NCBI GenBank assembly: GCA_023091735.1
Contig: JALKBU010000185.1
Span: 1 to 64,000 of the forward strand
Length of the DNA stretch: 64,000 nt
Direction of reading: 5' to 3'
Source of the DNA: Trichomonas tenax
Taxonomy: Eukaryota; Parabasalia; Trichomonadida; Trichomonadidae
The position numbers and the translations under genes were made by a program. The notes under the pieces were generated by a model that did not search any database, was not told the origin of the DNA, and saw nothing but the letters and a program-made list of their open reading frames with translations. Shown here one piece after another: positions 19,018 to 28,140 of this stretch. The first letter of the stretch is position 1; every line of letters starts with the position of its first letter.

Positions 19018-19671
19018 CTAATTAGATGATGTGTATAGTATTATTGCATTGAGAGCATGAGGTTTCAGTGTATCAGCATCAATAGTAAACTTTTCACCTT
19101 CGATCTTGAGATCAGGTTGTGTTTTCTCTAAGATTGTAAGTATGTCAAGCTTGAATTGGTGGTTTTCAATTAATCTATTAATTTTAGCGACAACATCAGC
19201 GATAGCAGTACCACTTGGTGGTGCCATAGCTTCGGCCTTCTTTATTGCAGAAAGAATTAATGGGTCAACTACTTGTGGAACAGGGCTATCTGCAATTAAT
19301 TCACTTAATGCGACCATTTTATGATTTAGTAATTCATACCAATTCTGTATTGACTGTGTTTGGATGTCGTGGTATTTCTTTTTGAAGTCATTTAAGCAAT
19401 ATTCGGCAACGTGGTGCCAAACTGATTCGGGCGGGTGGTATTTCAACGCATTATGGTACACAAGCAGCATATCAGCGTACCAGTCTGCTATTACTTTGTA
19501 TTGGTCGGCTTCTAGTTTTTTCAGAATTTGTTCGAAATCAATTGGGCTTTCGATGACTGCTTCATAGTTCGGCAGTTTGGCCGTAGAAAGGCTGTAAAAG
19601 AAGCTATGTAAAGTATGTTCCTTTACTGATTGAGTAATTTGCTTGCAGTGATTTAATGATGTTGGATTCAT
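19018..19671 (-). CDS. Small bromodomain protein
   Basis: 217 residues. Residues ~15-115 fit a bromodomain: helix Z, then L-P-N-Y-E-A-V-I-E-S-P-I-D-F in place of the usual P-x-Y...P-M-D, the ZA region I-L-K-K-L, and the acetyl-lysine-site segment L-V-Y-H-N-A-L-K-Y. The conserved asparagine is present in H-N-A. The tail (~125-217) is helical with no recognised domain. Such proteins read acetylated histones in chromatin complexes. A class I deacetylase gene lies 1.3 kb away, which may be chance. The start is supported by boxes at 19705-19760. Confidence 0.75.
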   Translation of the reverse strand: MNPTSLNHCKQITQSVKEHTLHSFFYSLSTAKLPNYEAVIESPIDFEQILKKLEADQYKVIADWYADMLLVYHNALKYHPPESVWHHVAEYCLNDFKKKYHDIQTQSIQNWYELLNHKMVALSELIADSPVPQVVDPLILSAIKKAEAMAPPSGTAIADVVAKINRLIENHQFKLDILTILEKTQPDLKIEGEKFTIDADTLKPHALNAIILYTSSN

Positions 19672-20047
19672 TCTTTATGACAATTATTTTTGTTTTGTAA
19701 ATAATTTTACATGACATGAGACAAAATACATGTCAAATATAATTCTAAAACTTTACATGGCAAAATGAAAGCATCAATGAATCATGTCTCCAAAACTTCT
19801 TTTCAAAAGTCTTAAATATTTTATACCTAATATTTACATAAACTGTAAAAGCTAGTATATTGATGGAGAAGCTCAAATTTGCACCAGTTCCTGGGAACAG
19901 AACTTTGATTAAAAATTTACATGGCAAGAAATTAACGATTTTATATTTTGATGAATTTTCACGATGAATAGAGTTTATTTCCAAAGCTGATTATAAATAT
20001 CAAGTCAATTAAAGAATAATTATTTTAACGTTTTTCACAATTTTTTT
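19672..20047. promoter_or_regulatory. Divergent promoter region
   Basis: TTTTACATGACATGAGACA at ~19706, ACATGTCAAA at ~19730, CTTTACATGGCAA at ~19750 and TTTACATGGCAA at ~19916, serving genes on both sides. A 34-codon forward ORF at about 19863-19967 is coding-like in composition (starts M-E-K-L-K-F-A-P-V-P-G) but has no other support. Confidence 0.45.
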
Positions 20048-20710
20048 ATGAATGAATCTAAATCAGGCCCAAAGAAGATGTTTAATATCCCTCTTGGATC
20101 TGAATTCGACCTCGTCATAGACTGCAACGAGGATTTCAACTTGAATTTGAAGAAAATTAATGCTTTAGATTTAAATGCTTCAGAAAGGAAATCATTTGCA
20201 CTTGCAACATCAAGGTCTAAGACGTCAAGAGCATCATCGAGACCAAAATCAGCCAAAACATCGAAAATTAATAAATTAAATCTTACTGATGGCATTTTAG
20301 AAGGTGCAAATATGCCCACAATACATCGAGTTGGCGTTGTTACTTCGAGGACTACATCAGGAGCTACACCACCAATGTCCATCAGTAGATTCGAAACGAT
20401 TAACAGAGATACATCGAAATTATCAAAAACATCACGACCTGACTTTCCAAATGGACACGTTCAGACTTATGTTTTCGGTTTTGAAAACTCTCAACCATAT
20501 ATTCCACATCCTTTTGTTTCTTCTCATCGTCCAAAGACACCAAGACCTGTTACAGCATCAGCAAGGCTTAGAAATAATGATGAGTTTGGCATTAAGCTGA
20601 AAAAGAAAGTTAAATTATCTTCAAAGAGAGAAGTTCCTGTTTCGAGGGATTCTGCACTTACAAACTCTCTCACTGTCAGGAGTCTAGAGGAATTTATTGC
20701 AGAACAATAA
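20048..20710 (+). CDS. Hypothetical basic, disordered protein
   Basis: 220 residues, rich in Ser, Thr, Lys and Arg with S-R-P-K-S-A-K-T and H-R-P-K-T-P-R-P segments and no globular domain. Such composition is common in microtubule- or cytoskeleton-associated proteins, and the S/T-P and R-x-x-S/T sites suggest kinase control. This is inference only. The codon use is like its neighbours, and the divergent promoter supports a real gene. Confidence 0.65.
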   Translation: MNESKSGPKKMFNIPLGSEFDLVIDCNEDFNLNLKKINALDLNASERKSFALATSRSKTSRASSRPKSAKTSKINKLNLTDGILEGANMPTIHRVGVVTSRTTSGATPPMSISRFETINRDTSKLSKTSRPDFPNGHVQTYVFGFENSQPYIPHPFVSSHRPKTPRPVTASARLRNNDEFGIKLKKKVKLSSKREVPVSRDSALTNSLTVRSLEEFIAEQ

Positions 20711-20946
20711 TTATTCACGTTGATTTTGTTTGTATGTTATAAAATATATTTGATTTCTTATAATATTATATTAACTGGCTCCTTTTTAATCAGAATCTTT
20801 TTTGCTTAGTCTTCTTGGGTATCATTTTAAATTATCAAATTTTTTTAAATTGATGACCTTGACGAATGTAATTGAAAAATATGTGAGTTGTTTGAATAAA
20901 AACAATTGAATGTTTATATTTAATGACAAATATAGAAAAATTAGTA

Positions 20947-22242
20947 TTATTTTGGAGGTATATCATCCTCATCAATTTCCTGACCAGTCAACATATTGAG
21001 GCGTAACTTTGCAGTCAAATATTTGGAGCTAAGACGGTCATCATAGATATCGTCATCATTATCATCAGAATCTTCGAGAATCTTATTCAACTTGTTCTCA
21101 TCTCTCCAGATCTGAACGCTTGGTGCGCAAGGAAGATGGCGAATGTTATCCATGATATTTGCTTGAAGATCATTCAAGTATTCTGGTGTGTTAAAGTTGT
21201 CCATGTTAGATGGCTGCAAGTGCAAGCGATAATCTGGACCGTAATATCCGAGATAATCGTTGTAAGGAAGCTTATCTTCGAGTTCTTCGCCGAGAACAAC
21301 AGCTGTTTCGTAAGCCCAGCAACGCGCGACATTTCTGACTGTGTAGCCACCACCACCCGTGACAATCATAGGAATTCCGAATGATTTCATAAATTCAACA
21401 CAGGAAGCGTGTCCTTTGATTGTGAGGTTGAAGGATCCGAGGCGATCTCCTGTGAGTGAATCTGCGCCACACTGAAGAAGAATTGCTTGTGGGCGATACC
21501 ACTCAACAAGTCTCGACATGATTGGTCTGAAGATATTTTGGTAAGAAATATCATCCATACCATCATTAAGCGGGACGTTTACGGAGTAATGTTTACCTCT
21601 TCCTAAGCCAATATCGGTCCAATGACCAGTGCCTGGGAAGAACTCACCGTATTTGTGGAAAGACACTGTCATGACTCTGTCTGATGTGTAGAAGGCTTCC
21701 TCAACGCCATCACCGTGGTGAATATCGATATCGATATACATAACTCTTTCGTAGCGTTCTAAAAGCTTAAGAATACCAAGAACGCAGTCAGCAACGTAGC
21801 AGAAACCACTTGCTTCTGCTTTCTTAGCGTGGTGAAGACCGCCTGCCCAATTAATTGCAATATCAGCTGTGCCGTCGTTTAATTCTTGCGCTGCTGATAT
21901 AGATCCACCAGCAGAAATCTGGCAGAACTCAAACAGTCCTTCGAAAATCGGAGAATCTTCACCAACATTGAATTTATCGAAAAGGCCATTTTGTTTTCCT
22001 TCATTTTCCGGATTTACCATTTGCAAAAATTGAATATACTCATCACTGTGGAATCGCGTCATATCTGTTGCAGTTGCTCGCTTTGGTCTTAAAACACGCA
22101 TTTTCGGAAGTAAATCATAGGCTAAGATGAGATTATGAGCCATTCTCACTCGATGGGGCTTCATTGGGTGATTCGGCGCATAGTAGAAATTGCCAATGTC
22201 CTCGTCGTAGAAGTAAACAACTCTCTGCTTTGTTGACGACAT
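20947..22242 (-). CDS. Class I histone deacetylase (RPD3/HDAC1 type)
   Basis: 431 residues from the ATG at 22242 (protein [13 protein letters not shown]). The frame is open 16 codons further but that includes upstream sequence. All class I hallmarks are visible: H-P-M-K-P-H-R near the start, [18 protein letters not shown] with the catalytic His pair, [11 protein letters not shown] with zinc ligands, Q-C-G-A-D-S, and G-G-G-G-Y-T with the transition-state Tyr. The C-terminal tail is acidic (D-S-D-D-N-D-D-D). It should remove acetyl groups from histone lysines in the nucleus. A TTTACATGACA box lies 34 bp upstream. Confidence 0.97.
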   Translation of the reverse strand: MSSTKQRVVYFYDEDIGNFYYAPNHPMKPHRVRMAHNLILAYDLLPKMRVLRPKRATATDMTRFHSDEYIQFLQMVNPENEGKQNGLFDKFNVGEDSPIFEGLFEFCQISAGGSISAAQELNDGTADIAINWAGGLHHAKKAEASGFCYVADCVLGILKLLERYERVMYIDIDIHHGDGVEEAFYTSDRVMTVSFHKYGEFFPGTGHWTDIGLGRGKHYSVNVPLNDGMDDISYQNIFRPIMSRLVEWYRPQAILLQCGADSLTGDRLGSFNLTIKGHASCVEFMKSFGIPMIVTGGGGYTVRNVARCWAYETAVVLGEELEDKLPYNDYLGYYGPDYRLHLQPSNMDNFNTPEYLNDLQANIMDNIRHLPCAPSVQIWRDENKLNKILEDSDDNDDDIYDDRLSSKYLTAKLRLNMLTGQEIDEDDIPPK

Positions 22243-22512
22243 TGAGAAAATTGTCAGAAAAAGAAATATTTTTGTCGCTTTACATGACAACTGTTTATTT
22301 CATTTTTTGTCGTATAAAAATGTATTTATTTACATGTCAGATATTTATATTCTTCTTCAAGCTTATATTTCTATCAAAAAATAATACCATCACTAGATTA
22401 TATAGGGTTGCATATAACAGGCCAATTGATTATATTCTCACATTTTAGCAAATTTGAACAAATATATTTTCATATCTTTTTATTGACATCGTATAGGTAT
22501 ATAAATAGATTT
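22243..22512 (-). promoter_or_regulatory. HDAC promoter region
   Basis: TTTACATGACAA (~22276) and TTTACATGTCAG (~22329) upstream of the HDAC gene. The 3' end of the E2 gene lies on the far side. Confidence 0.5.
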
Positions 22513-22968
22513 TTATTGGTTACCACTGGCATAAGAGTTGATATATTGACGAACAGTTCTCTTGTATCCATCTTTATTATTTCTAAACATTTCTAAAGCC
22601 TCGGAATTTAAGCCGTGATCCGGATTTGGATCATCAAGGAACGACCTAATAGACACCAACAATGAAGCAACGTTATAAGAAGGAAGCCATTTATCGATTA
22701 AAAGATCTAAACAGATTCCTCCCGTTGTGGAAACATTTGGATGATAAACTTTTGTAATGAATTTAACAGATGGTGCTTTAAATGGGTATTCAGAAGGGAA
22801 ATTAACAGTCAGTCTGAAATGGCCATTTTCCCAAATTGTTTCCTTAGGTCCGTCAATCTCTACTTCCCATTCGAGGAGTGATTTTTGGCTAATAAGTCTA
22901 ACACCGTCTGGTGGCTGCGTCGTAATAAGCTTATAATCAGATGCAATGCGACGAGCGTTTGACGACAT
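22513..22968 (-). CDS. Ubiquitin-conjugating enzyme E2
   Basis: 151 residues, the size of a bare UBC fold. The N-terminal helix is followed by the Y-P-F-K-A-P-S-V-K-F segment and H-P-N-V (the HPN triad asparagine). The active-site Cys86 lies in G-G-I-C-L-D-L-L, and K-W-L-P-S-Y-N follows with the usual proline after tryptophan. It takes ubiquitin from E1 and passes it to substrates with an E3. The subclass is uncertain; it is near the UBC4/5 group but somewhat divergent. A TGGCATTTACATATG sequence lies ~60 bp upstream. Confidence 0.95.
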   Translation of the reverse strand: MSSNARRIASDYKLITTQPPDGVRLISQKSLLEWEVEIDGPKETIWENGHFRLTVNFPSEYPFKAPSVKFITKVYHPNVSTTGGICLDLLIDKWLPSYNVASLLVSIRSFLDDPNPDHGLNSEALEMFRNNKDGYKRTVRQYINSYASGNQ

Positions 22969-23642
22969 AATTTTTATATGGCTAAAGCTTTCAAAACTTT
23001 TAATTATAGATCGATTAAAATTGACCTTGAATATGGCATTTACATATGCTGCAATGCATAAATACCAAATTATTGCGCTTAAATTCTTGTACTACTGAGA
23101 TAAATTTCTTTGTTCGGCTTTTTATTTCGGTCATATATTCGGCTGAAGTACATGTGGCTGAATACACGAACTAAGAAGGGTCATTGTATGATTTTGAAAT
23201 TTGGAAGATATGAAAACTTTGCTTGATGAACTGTGCTCTACATTACATCATCTCATTGAATTCTATCACATATTTCCTTAACTGAAAGATTTTTTCGAGC
23301 AAATTTTATTAGAAAGCTTTTCTTTAGGCATTGTAATATATTTCAGACAAACTGAATGATACCAGTGACTAAGCTTTGACATTTTAAGAATTAAGATAAA
23401 TTTAATGAAGAGTCCATTTCTATAGCCATTATATTCCCTTTCATTAGTACTGAATGAATCCATGAACTAAGATCATGAACTCTAAATTTTCATAATAATT
23501 ATATCTAAAGTTCCTATTATGGCACGATAATCATTCATTTATAAGATAGCTGGGAAATGCTGTTAACCGTGAACTTCATAATTTCAAAAAATTACAAAAC
23601 AAATAATTTTATTATATATATCAATCATTAAGTGATAACAAA
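22969..23642. other. Spacer between E2 and TRM9-like genes
   Basis: AT-rich and 674 bp long. A 61-codon reverse frame (23278-23463) is not supported by box or composition. I see no RNA gene or repeat. Confidence 0.5.
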
Positions 23643-24296
23643 TCACTCAGAGACCTTCTTGACGACAACCTCCCAGTTATCAGCTTCCCAGGACTGTTTC
23701 ACTAATTCGAGCTGTGGAACAGAATCAACAAGGCGCTGGAACTCATCTTCACCGAAGAAGTGGTAGAATCTTTCGTACATGTTTTGGTCAGAATCGTATT
23801 CTTTTCTCACTGTCCACGGGACCATTTGATCTGGATCATCAATTGTCTTATTTTTCTGTTTAGTTGCCCATGCTGTAACGAAAGCAGTACCACCAACCTT
23901 TATAATTCGTGCAATCTCTTGCATGCATTTTATTCTTCTTTCTTCTGATGCGAAATGATGGATAACAGCAATGCATATAGCATTATCGAATGAGTTGGAT
24001 CTGATTGGAAGATTCAAAGCGTCTGCACAGAAGACGTGTTTGTTTTTCTTTCCCGCGATTTTGCATAAAGGCATTGAAAAGTCTGTTCCAACATCGTAAA
24101 CTGTTGGCTTGATTCCTAAATTTCTCCCATTTCCACAACCAACGTCAATGAGTGTTGAATAACCTGGTAATGATTCAACAAACTTTTTAACACCCGGCCA
24201 TGGCTTATATCTCGTGTAATCAAAATGTGGAGCAATTTTGTCGTAAACAGAATTAACATATTGCTCCTCGATTTCTTCTGGCGGCAATCTTTTCAT
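23643..24296 (-). CDS. TRM9: TRM9/ALKBH8-like tRNA wobble-uridine methyltransferase
   Basis: 217 residues with the TRM9 signature at the N-terminus (E-E-Q-Y-V-N-S-V-Y-D-K-I-A, H-F-D-Y-T-R-Y-K-P-W-P). The SAM-binding motif I D-V-G-C-G-N-G-R is at residues 51-58. A D-A-L-N-L-P segment and the S-F-D-N-A-I-C-I-A-V-I-H-H-F motif typical of this family follow, then G-G-T-A-F-V-T-A-W-A. TRM9, with the TRM112 partner, completes mcm5U at the tRNA wobble position. Start and length fit. It shares a 105-bp divergent promoter with the next gene. Confidence 0.92.
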   Translation of the reverse strand: MKRLPPEEIEEQYVNSVYDKIAPHFDYTRYKPWPGVKKFVESLPGYSTLIDVGCGNGRNLGIKPTVYDVGTDFSMPLCKIAGKKNKHVFCADALNLPIRSNSFDNAICIAVIHHFASEERRIKCMQEIARIIKVGGTAFVTAWATKQKNKTIDDPDQMVPWTVRKEYDSDQNMYERFYHFFGEDEFQRLVDSVPQLELVKQSWEADNWEVVVKKVSE

Positions 24297-24401
24297 TCAA
24301 ATAATAAAATGCAGGGGCTGATATTTTAAAATGGTGGTATTTGACATGTAAAATATCAAAAGTGAAATGTAAATCACCAAAAGTGACATTGGTTTTGCTG
24401 A
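24297..24401. promoter_or_regulatory. Bidirectional promoter, 105 bp
   Basis: TTTGACATGTAAAA at ~24340, GTGAAATGTAAATC at ~24362 and AAAAGTGACATT at ~24380 are packed between two divergent ATGs. This is the tightest example of the shared box set. Confidence 0.6.
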
Positions 24402-25019
24402 ATGAGAAACAGAGAAAGAATAGCAAAAGAATACGAAAATCAAAAGTACAAAGACGAGGCTGAAAACAAATATAACGTCATTGCTGAAAATTTAAACAAC
24501 TCATATGAAGAATTGCAAAACTGTCCAATCAATGCTGATTACAAAGCTGCTATTTTTAATGACCTTGATGATCTCGAAGCGAAACTCAACCAATCCAATG
24601 AACCAACATTCGAATCATCGGAACTTTCATCTTTAATCTGTTTATGCCTTCTTTATGAGGACTTATTAAACGACCGTCAGGATATTAGAAACGAAAAGTT
24701 GATTGATGGCGCAGTTACATCGATTCTCCAGGAAAATGCTGCAAATTTCTCAAAATACGTGTATAACTTACAAAACAAATTAAACGATATCAGAAATGAC
24801 AAACTTTTACGGAAGAAACTATTACAATTGGACGAGAAAGAATTGAAATTATTATTTAGTTCAAAATTTGATCTTTCAATATCTGAACAAGATAAATTGC
24901 AAGATGTAGTCGAGATGCTCGATCAAAAGATGTTAAGAGATTTAGTTCTGAATTGGAATGTTAAAGAACTTCTTCAAAAGATTAATCAATTATGTGAAAA
25001 ACTCAACATGACACAGTAA
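24402..25019 (+). CDS. Hypothetical coiled-coil protein
   Basis: 205 residues, almost wholly helical. Charged heptad-like segments run at 1-60 and 110-205 (for example L-R-K-K-L-L-Q-L-D-E-K-E-L-K-L-L), with a more hydrophobic patch S-L-I-C-L-C-L-L-Y at ~82. No domain is recognised. The start is the only ATG right after the divergent promoter. Confidence 0.7.
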   Translation: MRNRERIAKEYENQKYKDEAENKYNVIAENLNNSYEELQNCPINADYKAAIFNDLDDLEAKLNQSNEPTFESSELSSLICLCLLYEDLLNDRQDIRNEKLIDGAVTSILQENAANFSKYVYNLQNKLNDIRNDKLLRKKLLQLDEKELKLLFSSKFDLSISEQDKLQDVVEMLDQKMLRDLVLNWNVKELLQKINQLCEKLNMTQ

Positions 25020-25057
25020 CAATTTCAAATGTGCTCATTTGTACCTCCACAAATTCA

Positions 25058-25106
25058 AACAAACACATCAAATTAGTATCATTTGATTAATTTGATGACA
25101 TTTGTT
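25058..25106. ncRNA. Single long hairpin (candidate small RNA or 3' end structure)
   Basis: The arm at 25058-25075 pairs with 25088-25106: ten perfect pairs next to the 12-nt loop (CATCAAATTA), a one-base bulge region, then six more pairs (AACAAA). It begins 39 bp after the stop of the coiled-coil gene. A smaller hairpin (CAAATG/CATTTG) lies just before it at 25026-25041. It could be a 3'-UTR structure rather than a small-RNA precursor. Confidence 0.5.
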
Positions 25107-25611
25107 CGTAATTCGATCTCTATCTAGAGACATAAAAGTTTATGTTCATTAGTACTCTTTTCTAATATCACTCAGTTTTCTCTCTCAATGATCAAGTAAA
25201 TTCTTGTTCTTCACAGAATGGCTCCCTTCACATTTGGACCTCCGTTGATAATCTACTAAATCTCCATCTGAAACACCAAGAAATATTCAATGAACTAAAA
25301 AATTGTTTTGATTTTATATATATTTACTTGAATTTATACGTAATTATCATGCATCAGATGCTATTTCATGGTGCGAGATTGGATATTTGAAATCAGACTA
25401 TATTCTTTTTTTTACCAATTTGCAAAAAAGATAATAAGAATATCTTGACACAGTGGTGGATTGAATAAGTGGGTAGCCGAAGCGCATTTATTTATGTTGA
25501 CACTCTGTTAGCACACTCTAATTCCTATTTTTAAAAAATCAAAATGTATTTTAAGGGAGGTTATTAATTTTAGGGGTTAGCTTAGCTGTTTAGGGGAAAA
25601 ATCACAACTAA
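25107..25611. other. Spacer before the CAF1 gene
   Basis: No CATGTAA box was found close to the CAF1 start. A GGGGTTAGCTTAGCTGTTTA stretch precedes it. Otherwise nothing is recognised. Confidence 0.4.
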
Positions 25612-26388
25612 ATGGACAAAAATATTCGCGATGTCTGGGCTCACAACCTTGAAGATGAGATGAGAAAAATATCAGAATTGATAGAGGACTATCCATACAT
25701 TGCTATGGATACAGAGTTCCCAGGCCAAATCGCTCGACCTTTCGGAACTTTCCAATCTCAAGAAGACTACACATACCAGCTCACTAGATTGAATGTGGAC
25801 TACCTAAAGATCATCCAAATCGGTATTACGCTCGGTGATGGCCATGGCGGATATCCACAACCAACATCAACATGGCAATTCAACTTCAAATTCAACTTAG
25901 ATGAGGATATGCACACCTCTGAGTCTATTGAGCTGCTTCAGCAGTCTGGAATTGACTTCAAGAGATTTAATAATGAAGGAATTTCTCCTTTCGACTTCAC
26001 ACAACTCTTATACACATCGGGGCTCGTAATGAATGACCACATCACATACTTAACATATCACTCAGTCTCAGATTTCGCATATTTACTTAAAATGCTCACT
26101 TGCAAACCTCTTCCTCCAGATGTCAAAGAATTCAACAACCAATTGAATATCTTGTTCCCACACTACTACGACATCAAACTTATTGCAAGCAGAATGGACT
26201 TAATGGGTGGTGGTCTCCAGGCTTTAGCCAACGAGCTCAATGTTTCTCGTATTGGTCCGGCTCACCAGGCTGGTTCTGATGCGTTGATTACATTGGACAC
26301 TTTCACTGCATTGATGAACAAATTCTTTGGCGGAAATCTCGAAAAGAAAGAGTTCGAGAATCAAATTTACAGCATCTGTCCAATCTAA
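25612..26388 (+). CDS. CAF1: CAF1/POP2 (CNOT7-type) mRNA deadenylase
   Basis: 258 residues, matching CAF1 from I-R-D-V-W-A-H-N-L-E onward. The DEDD catalytic residues are all present: Asp33 and Glu35 in A-M-D-T-E-F-P-G, Asp154 in H-S-V-S-D-F-A-Y-L-L-K, and Asp223 in H-Q-A-G-S-D-A-L. The family's W-Q-F-N-F-K-F-N-L and G-I-D-F segments are also kept. It is the poly(A) 3'-5' exonuclease of the CCR4-NOT complex and acts in cytoplasmic mRNA decay. The length fits an enzyme with no extra tail. Confidence 0.97.
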   Translation: MDKNIRDVWAHNLEDEMRKISELIEDYPYIAMDTEFPGQIARPFGTFQSQEDYTYQLTRLNVDYLKIIQIGITLGDGHGGYPQPTSTWQFNFKFNLDEDMHTSESIELLQQSGIDFKRFNNEGISPFDFTQLLYTSGLVMNDHITYLTYHSVSDFAYLLKMLTCKPLPPDVKEFNNQLNILFPHYYDIKLIASRMDLMGGGLQALANELNVSRIGPAHQAGSDALITLDTFTALMNKFFGGNLEKKEFENQIYSICPI

Positions 26389-26524
26389 CGTCATTATTCT
26401 TTTGATAACTGTTCTTACAATATGAAATAATCATATCTAAATATTATTATTTGATTATATGAAATATGTGGATAAAATAGTAATTTACAAACATGTTTGT
26501 GTCGATTTTCAATAAAATTAAAAA

Positions 26525-27478
26525 TTAAATTGCACTTGTATCAACAAACATTGATTTCAGTCTATCAGGATGGAAGTTGGAGGATGGTTTAGTTCTTCTC
26601 CAGCCAATATATCCCTGAATTGCAGAAGCAATAAAGAAGAAAAATGCTAAAACTGAAAATACAACAGTTGGACCCATCTTGAGAGTACCGAACATTCCAA
26701 TTTCTGTGATGACGAACGATTTTGTGCCTTTGAAGAAAGATGTTGGATAATTATTTTGAACAAGAACGAAATATTTGCCCGCTGAGATTTTGCTGTGTGA
26801 AATTGCATAAAGCTTTCTGAATGGGGAATAAGCTGATTGTCTCATCCATGCAATAAAATGTTCATCTTGAATACCGTTCGGGAACAAACCTGAGTCACGG
26901 AGCCACTTTGAGGAGTTAGCATAAGCATCACTTGGCTCTCTATAAAGATCAGTTCTGTCGACGTTAAGAGTTATATCGGTTTCTTCAAAATAGCTGTAAT
27001 TAAGAATGCTGATTGTGTCATTAAAAACTGCCGCTGGAAGGAGACCACAGGGAACGTAGATATTTGCTGGATGGACTGTGAAATTGATATAAGTTCTAGG
27101 TTGACACTGTTGGAGTTGAGATGCGTCTGCATCTTGGCCGCTAAGTTGCTTATAAGAGTAGCTGTTAGCTATTTTGCGGTGCAATTGGTAGAAATTAGTG
27201 AGGCGATAGTAAAGTCCGATTGGAGGCTTCATATCTTCTTCAATATCGATTGGGATGATGCAGGAGGACATATTCACACATTTGTCGTCGTATCTGAACG
27301 AGTATTCCTTAATTTTGCGAAGGGATAAACCAAAATTTGCAATTAAAATCAGATAAATGACTCCAAGGACGTAAAAGAAGACGGAAGTGCAGAAAGGAGT
27401 CGATCGAAGACGAAGACGCTTAAGGTCCTGTTGAATAATTGGCTGTGACTTGAATGCGCCAATATTTACTGTTCTCAT
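26525..27478 (-). CDS. CDC50/LEM3-family flippase beta subunit
   Basis: 317 residues from the ATG at 27478 (the frame extends 7 codons upstream from a TTG). It has the family pattern: Q-Q-D-L-K-R-L-R-L-R-S-T-P, a first membrane span at ~25-50, a large extracytoplasmic loop with several cysteines and N-x-S/T sites, and a second span near 270-290. CDC50 proteins are needed for folding, export and activity of P4-ATPases. A P4-ATPase lies 2.8 kb away on the same strand. A GTCACTTTT box sits a few bases before the ATG. Confidence 0.9.
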   Translation of the reverse strand: MRTVNIGAFKSQPIIQQDLKRLRLRSTPFCTSVFFYVLGVIYLILIANFGLSLRKIKEYSFRYDDKCVNMSSCIIPIDIEEDMKPPIGLYYRLTNFYQLHRKIANSYSYKQLSGQDADASQLQQCQPRTYINFTVHPANIYVPCGLLPAAVFNDTISILNYSYFEETDITLNVDRTDLYREPSDAYANSSKWLRDSGLFPNGIQDEHFIAWMRQSAYSPFRKLYAISHSKISAGKYFVLVQNNYPTSFFKGTKSFVITEIGMFGTLKMGPTVVFSVLAFFFFIASAIQGYIGWRRTKPSSNFHPDRLKSMFVDTSAI

Positions 27479-28140
27479 TATTTTTATGAAAAGTGACAAA
27501 TTCGGACTTTTGTAAAATGGGCAAAACTTTGAATTTAGAAATAAAACAATGATTTATTGCTATACACAAGTTTTTGAAAAATCATTAATATTATAATGGC
27601 TAAAAAATGTCCTAATTTGTGTGGATTTTATAACATTTCACTATTTTCTCATTATTTTATGAAAATTAAATAATCAAAATGATTGTATTATTGAAGTTAG
27701 TTGTATTAAAAGGATTTCTTTATGATGATATTTAATATTGGTTGAAGTATGATTTATATCACTTCATTGTAACAAATTGTACATAATATCACATTGAATT
27801 TATAGATGACATTACATCCCTTTTATATTCGCATATGCTGATTTGAATATATTTGTTAATTAGTACAAGATATTTTCAATTATTTTAGGTTCTCATTGAC
27901 TTCATTGAAAATCAATCTACATACTTAATTACTCTTAGTATTTCTTTTATTTTATATATTTGCAATGATTTTTTTAAACACCAAAATATCCTTTCAAATA
28001 GTCAAATGAATATTGGCAAATCTTACTACAATACTCCCTTTTGGACGCGCTATAATATGGGGAGTGAGTTTTGTTGATTTATTAAAAAAGAGGACAGATT
28101 AACAAAAAACAAAAATAAAAATTTAAATAACAAACATATA
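27479..28140. other. Spacer between CDC50 and the Pmp-like gene
   Basis: Apart from the GTCACTTTT box by the CDC50 start, it is AT-rich without recognised features. A weak stem (ACTCCC/GGGAGT, ~28033-28066) lies past the 3' end of the next gene. Confidence 0.45.

Noticed and set aside
23278..23463. 61-codon reverse ORF between E2 and TRM9
   Set aside because: No box, no domain, composition like spacer.
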